Assembly (NCBI RefSeq): GCF_963675165.1
Contig: NC_087390.1
Coordinates: 5,742,250 to 5,806,249, forward strand
DNA length: 64,000 nucleotides
Origin: Halichondria panicea
Lineage: Eukaryota; Porifera; Demospongiae; Suberitida; Halichondriidae
Reading direction: 5' to 3'
Under the pieces are notes generated by a model. It saw only the letters and a program-made list of their open reading frames with translations, ran no database searches and was not told the DNA's origin. Positions 11,101 through 19,357 of the stretch are shown here, piece after piece (positions within the stretch are counted from its first letter, which is position 1; the number at the start of each line of letters is the position of its first letter). The position numbers and the translations under genes were made by a program.

Positions 11101-12621
11101 CATTTCTCTTGAATTCATTTTAGTAACACCCGGGTGTCTATCTTTCTAATTAGTACTTATAATTATTACATACATTGTATCAATATGTATACCTTGAGGC
11201 AGAATGAGTCCCCCCCCCCCCCAACACTTGCGTGCTTAATGCTAACCGTGGGGGCCCCTCTCAGTACTCCCCCAAACCTAACCACAGTCACGTGACCCCA
11301 AATCCTGACAGGGTTCAAAGGGCACGCGACTCTAGCCATATCATATATGAACCATACCCCCCCCCAATGTTCAATGTGAAGCCTCTACAGTCATATGTAA
11401 ATGTGGACACCGTTGGACTGTACATGTGTATAAGTCAGTGATGTGCCCACACTGGTCGGTGGTGGTGGTTGGTACTAACCACCTCTAGACAATAACCACC
11501 GCGCGCTGCTTATATGCAGGTTTAGTTTACTACACAAAAGAAGCAATTTTATGAGCTGAATTGAGGAATGAAAATATATATATAGCCACTTCCAAAATTC
11601 AGTACACATGTATAGAAAACTACTTCAGTAGATCTACAGAGTAGCTTCTAATTAGTTTACCCCCGCCCCCTCATTAATGATTCCCGCCCACTCCTTACCT
11701 AGTGCCGCCCCCACAGACAGGGTTTTGCCCAGGTCGTGATGTTTCCGTGTCTGCAGTGGACTCAACCGTGTGGGACTCAGGCGATGCATCCTGGGACGTT
11801 GGATATGAGGGTTCCGGCCCGGCTCTGATACTATGTGTGTATGTGGTGTGGGCGTGTGTGTGGGGTAATGTGTGTGTGTGTGTTGTGTGTTGTGAATGGA
11901 GGGGGGGTCATGTAAAACATACACAAAGAAGACACGATCAATTGACATTTGAATCATGTATGTAACCTTGAAAACTTAAAACGTACATAGAATTCAAAGC
12001 TTTTTTTAATTTTGCATACAACAGTGATTAAGAAATTACAACTAACATCACAATAATTATAATATAATTATACTCACGTGTTTGTCTGACTTGTAGGTGT
12101 GGTTTGGTGGCGAGGAGTCTGTGAGCATGTTCAGCACTCACCTGGAGGAGGGGGCTCACTGAGGGGGAGTGTCTCGTCAGGTCACCCTCTGTGAGGGGGA
12201 GGGGTGTGTGTGAGATGTGGGGTGGGTGGAGATAGTGTGTGAGGTATGTGTGTGAGGTGTGGGGGATAGTGTGTGAGATAGTGTGTGAGTTGTGGGGGAT
12301 AGTGTGTGAGGTAGTGTGTGAGGTATGGGGATAGTGTGTGAGGTGTGGGGGATAGTGTGTGAGGTGTGGGGGGTAGTGTGTGAGGTATGGGGGATAGTGT
12401 GTGAGGTGTGGGGGGTAGTGTGTGAGGTGTGGGGATAGTGTGTGAGGTGTGAAAATAGTTTGTGAGGTGTGAGGGATAGTGTGTGAGGTGTGAGGATAGT
12501 TTGTGAGGTGTGGGGGATAGTGTGTGAGGTGTGGCTTACGTGGGTGGGATACGATGACAGATGTTAGTGCTGGTGTGGGAGAGGACGTCTGGTCCATATC
12601 CTCATCATCACTGCCGTCCAT
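1120..12621 (-). CDS. HDAC4: Class IIa histone deacetylase (HDAC4/5/7/9-like), 15 exons, 3' end outside the window
   Basis: Signal-responsive nuclear corepressor of the class IIa HDAC family. Exons, N to C: 12540-12621 (possible ATG 12621), 12078-12188, 11699-11830, 7438-7577, 6959-7099, 6396-6612, 5454-5673, 4810-4993, 4204-4491, 3431-3568, 3070-3279, 2606-2715, 1851-1932, 1543-1738, 1120-1348. All junctions are GT-AG and in phase, giving 826 residues. The N-terminal half is Ser/Pro-rich and Gln-rich, with coiled-coil-like stretches in exons 6959-7099 and 4810-4993. VRQTLSEPG across exons 2-3 matches the 14-3-3 site RKTASEPN of HDAC4. The deacetylase domain starts at [17 protein letters not shown]. 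It has the class IIa structural zinc ligands ([22 protein letters not shown]), RPPGHHA, the zinc-binding [13 protein letters not shown] and LALEGG. The next exon, outside the window, holds the residue that is His in vertebrate class IIa enzymes and Tyr in active ones, so activity cannot be judged. An upstream non-coding or coding exon is possible because an acceptor lies just 5' of the ATG. Confidence 0.9.
2211..2556. mobile_element. TIR element with internal 74-bp tandem units (cluster 1)
   Basis: The left end contains gggcagaccaacagtggc. The right end carries the inverted form gcatctgttggtctgccc. Between them, a roughly 74-bp unit (ggtccaaacacatgctatgg ... attaacctggctgtat) repeats about three times and then appears inverted (gtctccatagcatgt). 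It sits in the HDAC intron 1933-2605. Confidence 0.7.
3280..3430. repeat. GT/GTGG-rich low-complexity HDAC intron
   Basis: A short intron made largely of GTGTGTGG/CACACCC sequence between deacetylase exons 3070-3279 and 3431-3568. The plus-strand open frames through it (Cys/Val-rich) are artefacts of the repeat. Confidence 0.7.
3679..4103. mobile_element. TIR element with internal 74-bp tandem units (cluster 2)
   Basis: About five tandem copies of the 74-bp unit also seen at 2211-2556, for example at 3781 and 3855. They are flanked by tgtctatagcggtcactg on the left and ggggtaccactatagaca on the right, which are near-inverted ends. It lies in the HDAC intron 3569-4203. The unit number differs from the other clusters. 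Confidence 0.7.
4505..4580. repeat. (GT)n microsatellite
   Basis: Almost pure GT dinucleotides, just 5' (on the minus strand) of HDAC exon 4204-4491. It supplies the CA-rich run ahead of that exon's acceptor. Confidence 0.85.
4994..5162. repeat. (GT/GC)n microsatellite ahead of HDAC exon 4810-4993
   Basis: Alternating GTGTGCGTGCGTGT sequence. On the coding (minus) strand it is a CA-rich tract ending directly in the acceptor cag of exon 4810-4993. The Cys/Val or Thr/His open frames here are repeat artefacts. Confidence 0.85.
5296..5475. repeat. Tandem repeat of an HDAC exon tail and its donor site
   Basis: Four copies of a block containing cacacctttgntgntgctcc start near 5301, 5347, 5391 and 5448, spaced 44-57 bp. 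The copy at 5448 is the genuine 3' end of HDAC exon 5454-5673 (minus strand: LEQQQ then AG|gtgtgg). The other three repeat that exon end plus donor inside the intron. Confidence 0.75.
5773..5896. mobile_element. MITE of the 'gcgggtaattttcgtgg' family
   Basis: Inverted ends attttcgtggggt and cccacgaaaattacccgctata. The left terminal bases have decayed. The interior motif gaggtcagcttgcccacgaa recurs in every unit of the array (for example 24670-24715). Confidence 0.65.
6008..6027. repeat. Poly-G run
   Basis: About 18 consecutive G bases within an HDAC intron. The length should be treated as uncertain in any assembly. Confidence 0.8.
6611..6745. repeat. 35-bp tandem repeat carrying an HDAC acceptor site, four copies
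   Basis: Units starting gcctgcatggtggggggtat begin at 6611, 6646, 6681 and 6716 (period 35). On the minus strand each contains ccatgcag|gc, the acceptor used by exon 6396-6612. Four near-identical acceptors therefore lie in series, and only the last joins the open frame directly. Confidence 0.8.
7578..8214. other. HDAC intron, 3' side of the nested BTB genes
   Basis: No gene was seen. It contains fragments of the 'gcgggta' inverted-repeat family (near 7629 and 7913) and a short direct repeat, gaccacacccccatagtaga, near 7716-7755. Confidence 0.6.
8215..9135 (-). CDS. MATH-BTB protein (SPOP-like), single exon, nested in HDAC intron
   Basis: A 306-residue intronless frame. Residues about 32-112 look like a short, divergent MATH/TRAF domain ([20 protein letters not shown], then YFVYVDGG). 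Residues about 132-225 are a BTB/POZ domain ([53 protein letters not shown]). Residues about 226-285 form a 3-box/BACK-like tail ending in [14 protein letters not shown]-type proteins recruit substrates through MATH and bind CUL3 through BTB, and that role is inferred here. The usual AHK of the BTB domain reads QASK. The gene lies within the HDAC intron 7578-11698 on the same strand and is about 0.6 kb from its sister copy. Lack of introns in an intron-rich region suggests retroposition of the founder, then tandem duplication. Confidence 0.88.
   Translation of the reverse strand: MATSDDYLPEADDFTKVELLSSEESKCLSSSNGNVQWEVAYKSHKLHLSLLSGATSAEVRYFVYVDGGKKESGLAVIQKGQSFDLKMVTPRHYMTTFVELCILRLNPVFKIPQESTLSAALSSTLEADEGLNDVMLYFGPGKELVQASKFMLMARSPVFKKMFETGMKEAESNEVTIDDITLAVGREMITYLYTDEAPNIDSMVEELWFAAEKYELPGLKARCENEIAKQLKIDTAAHFLLFAGRDCGDGGIKMKEHVLSFITQDKDTCSRVMKSEGWKEVKKILHLVNAVSDLYFGVTLNQQQEC
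9198..9374. mobile_element. MITE between the two BTB genes
   Basis: The right end is ataacccgctatacggta. The interior matches the element at 931-1097 (gtattcatgaactac, agctcagaatagtgacg). The left terminus is eroded. A second fragment of the same broad family (gtatagcggataaatttgg) follows at about 9473-9550. Confidence 0.65.
9777..10748 (-). CDS. MATH-BTB protein (SPOP-like), second tandem copy
   Basis: A 323-residue intronless frame and close paralogue of the gene at 8215-9135, with the same order: divergent MATH, BTB, 3-box/BACK tail. It differs mainly by a longer loop in the MATH region ([20 protein letters not shown] where the sister has VDGGKKE) and by scattered substitutions such as FETSMKEAE for FETGMKEAE. 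Similarity continues past the stop codon into the 3' flank, so duplication covered the gene and some flanking DNA. The start is ATG 10748 and the stop is shared in position (QQQEC end). The likely role is a CUL3 ubiquitin-ligase substrate adaptor, inferred from family only. Confidence 0.87.
   Translation of the reverse strand: METTSDICLPEADNFTKVELSSSEVSKCLSSSNGNVQWEVAYKSYTLHLSLLSGATSAQVRYFVYRYNFIQKNGERVKDVKDVSSGLAVIQKSISVDLKMAKLNDYDYYNVRTYVELCILHLNPVFKIPHESTLSAALSSTLEADEGLNDVMLYFGPGKELVQASKFMLMARSPIFKKMFETSMKEAESNEVTIDDITPAVGREMITYLYTDETPNIDSMVEELWFAAEKYELPGLKAHCENEIAKQLKIDTAAHFLLFAGRDCGDSGIKLKEHVLSFITQGKDTCSRVMKSEGWKEVKKILYLVNAVSDLYFGVTLNQQQEC
10749..11698. other. HDAC intron, 5' side of the nested BTB genes
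   Basis: No gene was recognised. It contains C-runs (11213-11223) and a roughly 90-bp GC-richer patch at 10935-11045 of unknown nature. It ends at the donor of HDAC exon 11699-11830. Confidence 0.5.
12196..12533. repeat. Minisatellite, 'gtgtgtgaggtgtggggga', in an HDAC intron
   Basis: A roughly 20-21-bp G/T-rich unit repeated about 15 times. It fills almost the whole intron between HDAC exons 12078-12188 and 12540-12621. Confidence 0.85.
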
Positions 12622-12639
12622 ATTATCTGTGTTACCATG

Positions 12640-13162
12640 GAAACACGTCACATGTATGTAAACACACAAAATAGAATAAACTTAAAATTAATTATCTCCC
12701 AAAATGGCATCTTATGATATAATGGGAACCATGTAGTTAGTGACCTCATGATGACCTAGCACACCACCCACCCGTATCCTATAGCAACCACCCACAATGA
12801 GTGGGCGTGATTACATAACCACCCACTCATATTGAAGTGACTGTATACACGAGAGATGGTGAAAGCTAGCAATCATAATTATGAAACTTATAATTATAAA
12901 TACACACACATTGTCGACTAAAAACACAGCTGCATAAATAGTGGAGTAGCTGTAGATGTACTTGCAGGCACAGTCACACACATGTAACAGCACGGCTACA
13001 TGCATGTACATGTAACAGCACGGCTACATGCATGTACATGTACATTCATAAACACTGATCAAAGGCTATAAACAAAGTGATCAGATTACTGTGAAACCAA
13101 CACAACACATACAACGACAACGCAGGTAGACCGTGAACATAACTAGATTGAGAATACTCGAT
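12640..13162. other. Non-coding stretch upstream of the HDAC start
   Basis: The HDAC promoter or a further 5' exon would be expected here, but I cannot identify either. It contains a short direct repeat, acagcacggctacatgcatg, near 12990-13040. Confidence 0.45.
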
Positions 13163-14564
13163 CAGTACTGTCCCTACAATGCTATCACTATTGACCTCCC
13201 TAAAGAGACCACCTCTCTATTGAGACCACTCAGTACTGTCCCTACAATGCTATCACTATTGACCTCCCTAAAGAGACCACCTCTCTATTGAGACCACTCA
13301 GTACTGTCCCTACAATGCTATCACTATTGACTTCCCTAAAGAGACTACCTCTCTATTGAGACCACTCAGTACTGTCCCTACAATGCTATCACTATTGACC
13401 TCCCTAAAGAGACCACCTCTCTATTGAGACCACTCAGTACTGTCCCTACAATGCTATCACTATTGACCTCCCTAAAGAGACCACCTCTCTATTGAGACCA
13501 CTCAGTACTGTCCCTACAATGCTATCACTATTGACCTCCCTAAAGAGACCACCTCTCTATTGAGACCACTCAGTACTGTCCCTACAATGCTATCACTATT
13601 GACCTCCCTAAAGAGACCACCTCTCTATTGAGACCACTCAGTACTGTCCCTACAATGCTATCACTATTGACCTCCCTAAAGAGACCACCTCTCTATTGAG
13701 ACCACTCAGTACTGTCCCTACAATGCTATCACTATTGACCTCCCTAAAGAGACCACCTCTCTATTGAGACCACTCAGTACTGTCCCTACAATGCTATCAC
13801 TATTGACTTCCCTAAAGAGACTACCTCTCTATTGAGACCACTCAGTACTGTCCCTACAATGCTATCACTATTGACCTCCCTAAAGAGACCACCTCTCTAT
13901 TGAGACCACTCAGTACTGTCCCTACAATGCTATCACTATTGACCTCCCTAAAGAGACCACCTCTCTATTGAGACCACTCAGTACTGTCCCTACAATGCTA
14001 TCACTATTGACCTCCCTAAAGAGACCACCTCTCTATTGAGACCACTCAGTACTGTCCCTACAATGCTATCACTATTGACCTCCCTAAAGAGACCACCTCT
14101 CTATTGAGACCACTCAGTACTGTCCCTACAATGCTATCACTATTGACCTCCCTAAAGAGACCACCTCTCTATTGAGACCACTCAGTACTGTCCCTACAAT
14201 GCTATCACTATTGACCTCCCTAAAGAGACCACCTCTCTATTGAGACCACTCAGTACTGTCCCTACAATGCTATCACTATTGACCTCCCTAAAGAGACCAC
14301 CTCTCTATTGAGACCACTCAGTACTGTCCCTACAATGCTATCACTATTGACCTCTCTAAAGAGACCACCTCTCTATTGAGACCACTCAGTACTGTCCCTA
14401 CAATGCTATCACTATTGACCTCCCTAAAGAGACCACCTCTCTATTGAGACCACTCAGTACTGTCCCTACAATGCTATCACTATTGACCTCCCTAAAGAGA
14501 CCACCTCTCTATTGAGACCACTCAGTACTGTCCCTACAATGCTATCACTATTGACCTCCCTAAT
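13163..14564. repeat. 68-bp satellite, 20 full units plus a partial
   Basis: The unit begins cagtactgtccctacaatg, with starts at 13163, 13231 and so on to 14523 (1360 bp = 20 x 68). The last unit stops after about 41 bp. Units are almost identical: a few share the same c-to-t changes (gacttccc, gactacc near 13329 and 13806), hinting at block duplication. 68 is not a multiple of three, so no long reading frame crosses it. Confidence 0.95.
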
Positions 14565-14930
14565 CTACAGATTAATTTTCAACACTTAAACTACACACAC
14601 ACACGCACAACTTTCACCATATTACATAAGCAGCCTAATATGGCTCTAAACACACAGCTCTGCACGACCGCCCACCTGAAGTCACGGTTTGTTTGCACAC
14701 ACGCCATTCACAAAATCAACTTCACACCTTCAACTTTGAGCCCCTGTTTGCACTAGCTGTGTCAACTGTTGGCCAAGCTGGCAGATATTGAATTAGAAAC
14801 TAGAGACTACCGGCTCTCATACAGTCTCAGTAATCTCTAGGACACAGCTAGTAATCTCCAGGGCAATGCTAGTATGAATACTGATGCTAGTAATCTCCTA
14901 CTGTTACCGTAGTGTAACCTGTCTATTGCG
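14565..14930. other. Unannotated spacer
   Basis: No gene was seen. It includes a short tandem-like stretch around ctagtaatctcc (14828-14900). Confidence 0.5.
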
Positions 14931-15196
14931 GTAACATCTGTAACAGTGCACCTATCTATCCATTGATTGTAGTCACCAACGAGTTTTCTTGTGGTGTCCC
15001 TAAAGCAAGCCACCCTCTATAATACAGCCAGGTTAATGGGCCTCAAAGTCTCCATAGCATGTGTTTGGACCTGTGTTAGCAGGCCACCCTCTATAATACA
15101 GCCAGGTTAATGGGCCCCAAAGTCTCCATAGCATGTGTTTGGACCTGTGTTAGCAGGCCACCCTCTATAATACAGCTACTCCAAGGTTACCACTAT
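14931..15196. mobile_element. 74-bp-unit element (cluster 3), in a segmental duplicate
   Basis: Two inverted-orientation copies of the 74-bp unit (gtctccatagcatgtgtttg) after the lead-in gtaacatctgtaacagtgca. The same arrangement recurs at 16252-16475, so the block including non-repeat flank was duplicated. The end motif taccactatagaca matches cluster 2. Confidence 0.7.
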
Positions 15197-15506
15197 AGAC
15201 ATGTTCCACTGTGTCTGCAATAATCAGCCAGGTATGAAACATCAACAAACTTTCAAACAATGGACATGTACTTTTATTGAGCCAACAAGGAACAAGGTGA
15301 TTAATTTTCACATAGCTGGCCTCCAGGCTGGTATGTGGTTACTAGGGAAGCCATAGCAACGACATGCTGCAGGCCAAATCACGCCCACACACACACTCAC
15401 AGTGGAATGCAATGACTGAACATGCACATAGCTGCGAAGCAACAAAATAAAACAAAATGGACATTTTGCACACAAAGAGCATTGTTGTCTGACTATATAT
15501 AATAAT
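15197..15506. other. Spacer, no gene seen
   Basis: Unique-looking AT-rich DNA with no supported exon. A 64-codon minus-strand frame (15342-15536) has no recognisable content. Confidence 0.5.
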
Positions 15507-15704
15507 ATCGTATAGTGGGTAATTTTCGGGGGTCAAAACATTCGTGGTTGAGCAATATTAGTTGTTTTCGTGGTTGCTGCTTGCACTGCAGGTAAAGGGG
15601 TGGTCAGTGATTGCTTCATTCGTGGGTAAACTATTTGTGGTAAGGGATTCCACCACAAAAAAATCATTTCTCCCGCCCTCCAAAAATTACTCGCTATATA
15701 CCGT
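15507..15704. mobile_element. MITE with both ends preserved
   Basis: It starts tcgtatagtgggtaattttc and ends aaaaattactcgctatata followed by ccgta, an inverted pair of the 'gcgggtaatttt' family. The interior has cattcgtggttgagc and cattcgtgggtaaac, with no coding potential. Confidence 0.75.
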
Positions 15705-15921
15705 AAGCTAGACAAAAACCGTGCATGAAGTACAGTGGAATCCAGGCCACCCTCTATAATACAGCCATTGTTGGTGTACCCAAGGAGTGACCACCTCAGA
15801 AGTTGGTAAATCGATCCCTAAAACACTCACAACCACAAATGCATTAACGCCAACTAATTAAGATTACACAATCGTTAATAATAGCCTAAGTGTTGCTGTA
15901 TATCATAATTATGATGAGCAA

Positions 15922-16036
15922 CCACACACACACACACACACACCCACCCACACCCACACACACACACCCACACACACCACACCACTCATCACCCACCCAC
16001 TCACCATCCACCAACACCACTCACACACCACACACA
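15922..16036. repeat. CA/CCCA-rich simple repeat
   Basis: (CA)n interspersed with CCCAC and CACCACTCA tracts. No gene was seen in 15705-16250. Confidence 0.8.
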
Positions 16037-16251
16037 CTGATTATACGAAATGTGCATTAGCATTAACCACAAGTGAGTTGGAGGGTAGAACAAGATACCC
16101 AGTACAGTAAGTAATAGTTGAGGAAACATATGATCACATGATCTAGGGGAACCTGCACCATAATAATTGTAACTTAAAAGGTTAACGAGGGAACTAACCA
16201 CTTGTGAACCTGTGGGTGTAACGACAGGGAAATAATAGGGAAAAGGTCTCA

Positions 16252-16475
16252 GTAACATCTGTAACAGTGCACCTATCTATCCATTGATTGTAGTCACCAA
16301 CGAGTTTTCTTGTGGTGTCCCTAAAGCAAGCCACCCTCTATAATACAGCCAGGTTAATGGGCCTCAAAGTCTTCATAGCATGTGTTTGGACCTGTGTTAG
16401 CAGGCCACCCTCTATAATACAGCCAGGTTAATGGGTCCCAAAGTCTCCATAGCATGTGTTTGGACTTGTCACCTC
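16252..16475. mobile_element. 74-bp-unit element (cluster 4), second copy of the 14931 block
   Basis: It repeats the 14931-15125 block almost base for base (gtaacatctgtaacagtgca, then two 74-bp units in the same orientation) and then diverges at acttgtcacctctttatta. Confidence 0.7.
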
Positions 16476-16840
16476 TTTATTACAGCCACTATTAGTCTCA
16501 CATTGGTGCCACCAGGGACCCCTACCCAAGGGACCACCAGGTACCCCACCCATACTCCATAAATCCTATAACACACATACACACACAGTCGAGTTACCTA
16601 CTACATACACAAAGAGTGAGCAGAATAAATTTAACAGATTCCAGCACATAGTAGTATCCTAGAATAGCTACTGGGTAATCCAATTTCCCCCAGGCTTTAT
16701 CCAGTTAATTTGCACACACTACAAATGGCAGCCACAGTATACATAAGCTCTGTCCATATTAAAAGGATCGAGTGTTTTGTCTCCTACCAAATTAGTCGCC
16801 TACACTTGACAAGAACACAGAGGCCACCTGTGACCTAAGC

Positions 16841-17210
16841 AACGTGGCCTATAGTGGCCCCAGGCAACACGGCCTATAGAGCATAGCCTATTCAGGCAAC
16901 GAGGCCTATAGTGGCCCCAGGCAACACGATCTATAGAGCAACATAGCCTATAGTGGCCCCAGGCAATATGGCCTATAGTGGCCCCAGGTAATATGGCCTA
17001 TAGTGGCCCCAGGTAATATGGCCTATAGAGCAACATAGCCTATAGTGGCCCCAGGCAACACGACCTATAGAGCAACATAGCCTATAGTGGCCCCAGGTAA
17101 TATGGCCTATAGTGGCCCCAGGCTATAGTGGCCCCAGGCAATATGGCCTATAGTGGCCCCAGGCAACATAGCCTATAGTGGCCCCAGGCAGCACGGCCTA
17201 TAGTGGCCCT
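16841..17210. repeat. Minisatellite 'gcctatagtggccccaggca'
   Basis: Degenerate tandem repeat of gcctatagtggccccagg linked by caacacg, caatatg or gagcaacata, with about 13 core units. The unit contains the self-complementary run ggcc. No open frame of note. Confidence 0.85.
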
Positions 17211-19357
17211 CAATAGATTGAAGCATGGCAGTTGTATAAACATTGCAGTCTATTGAAGCTATAATAAAGACAATTAATTAATAAACTGAAAGCATCACTA
17301 TATACATGTATTGAAGGGACCTGCTATTGCATAACGATGCATATTCGTTATATAGAATATTTTGCATGTGAAAACTTTGCAAATTAGCTAAATCAGCAAA
17401 CTTTGCGATGTAACTATTGCGTTTTTGGGCAAGGAACGAGATGTCATACAGTACGTTACCAGTATAGGACTTTTCGATTATGCAAACTGATCAAAAGAGG
17501 GGATATCCCTGCAGCTATGTCACTAATTAAGATCGAAACTACTGATCTAATAATCGATAATTAATCTTGTCAAAACTTTACTCACTTGGTGAGGTCACAT
17601 TTATATGAAGGTCAAACTTCAAAGAGGTTTTCCATGCCTGCAGCACCCTCACACTATCACCCCACACATAGCATGAGAATGAAATGCACACAAAAAATAC
17701 ATTTCAAGTCTAAGAGTTAATTATACTATTTGCTGGGGAGTAAACGCCCACACATATAAGTGCAATCACTCTATGAATATCATTAAATGTTATGGCATCC
17801 CAATCATCAGCCTACCGCCCACACACACCATAGAAAACTACACTTGTTTATGTAGACCACTAGAAGCCAATTGACCAACCCTCTATACACAAGTTATCAA
17901 CCACAGTTCACAACACTGGCAGGCTTCTGGACTACATTCACACAGTCAGTACAGGTGGCCGGCCTCCTCATGGTAGCAAACCTTATGAAATGGTGGACCT
18001 GTCAAGTTATTTTAAGTAACTGTATACAAATAATCATGTTTCCGTGGGGCCCTAAAGTTCAGCTACCGTATATAATATATATATATCATAATTATACTGG
18101 GTTTCGAATGAGTAGGTAATCAAATGACCACTGTACAAGCAATGACACTGTACAAGCCCTATATTGCATTTCCAACACTATTGCGAATTGCATGCTCACT
18201 CTTAGCGTGTCTTTCATTTGCGGGATCTATGTGTGAAAACTCGCAATTCGCAATCGAAAGAGTCTCACACAATTTATTTGAAACCAAACGTTAATACGGT
18301 ATAAGGTTAAGATTGTCTTGTACTCTTGGCTCAGCTTGGGCTCGTTAAAATCAATGCTCTTGTACTTTAACTGAGTCTAGCTGGGACTTCGAGAAAGTTG
18401 TGAAATATATAAAGAGCTGATTCGTGTAATAGTGCTGCCATTATTTCCAAAGGTCTACACTCTCCCTCCCACTCACACATAAAAGTTTCTACACAAAGGC
18501 ATGATAAAGAATCTCAAAACACATGCCCAATTTTGTACACAATTATATCCATCCGCCCACACACGCACACACGGGAATATTGTTAACATGACAACCGCTG
18601 AAATGTCTGCTCGTGGACCTCGCTTAATTTGCGCACACAATAGGAAACTAAATCATGCCAAATTTACAAAGGGAATGAATATTATAGAGGGTAGAAATGC
18701 AACAGCAACTGATCGTATGACGGTTTTGGAGGCTATTGGATAGTTTGCAAAGGACGTTGGATAATAATCTTCCAAAATCACAGAATGCGACAGCTACTGT
18801 GTTTTTTAATTCCATAAGTTAGCCTATTTTAATTACTATTTATTATTACGATAATAATCTACTGCAATCGTATAAATGAGCTCTCTGGGGCTATGCAAAG
18901 GTCTCTGCAAGATCACTGAAACAATCTTGATCACTGAATGCAAGCTATATAGCAAAATCACAACTAAGAATCTTTCATAGCTAGCTCAATAAGTCAGCCT
19001 ACGCATTTCTACACTGCAGTACACACACACACACACCCACCCAACTGGTCAGTGTTAACTTTCTGAACAAGATAACTCTAAAACAAAAATCGCTCACCGA
19101 CTGAGATCTCTCTATCTTGCTCTTCGTACATTTCTCGAGCCGTGTATTCCAACTGTTTGCCTTGTTCGTACCTGGAAAGCTTCTCGAGTCTTATGCTGTG
19201 TTTGCATGTGCTTTGGCTAAAAGATGCTGCGGATCCGTACACTATGTCGTATACTAAGGATATACGGAAACATTTCCGTCGACCTTTGACCCCCGGGAAG
19301 AGCTCTAACCACATGCTGTGTTTAGTTCCTAAAAACGCAGCAACAGTTCACTACAAG
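17211..19357. other. Upstream region of DNAJC1
   Basis: No gene was recognised. It contains an inverted repeat (attgcgaattgc at about 18181 and gcaattcgcaat at about 18243). The DNAJC1 5' UTR and promoter should lie in the last few hundred bases. The frame containing the DNAJC1 start extends upstream to ATG 19142 but lacks signal-peptide character there. Confidence 0.5.

Noticed and set aside
12078..12188. Alternative, stronger-looking HDAC donor at ctccag|gtgagtgc within this exon
   Set aside because: It leaves phase 0, and the next exon (11699-11830) then meets a stop. The donor at 12077 keeps the frame and rebuilds the SEPG motif.
13163..14564. CRISPR-like regular repeats
   Set aside because: The 68-bp units abut with no variable spacers, and the surrounding genes are animal; it is a satellite.
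18501..18743. 80-codon plus-strand frame upstream of DNAJC1
   Set aside because: No recognisable motif, no splice or neighbour support, and length within chance for this region.
19142..19357. N-terminal extension of DNAJC1 from ATG 19142
   Set aside because: It would bury the signal peptide that begins at Met 19358; more likely 5' UTR.
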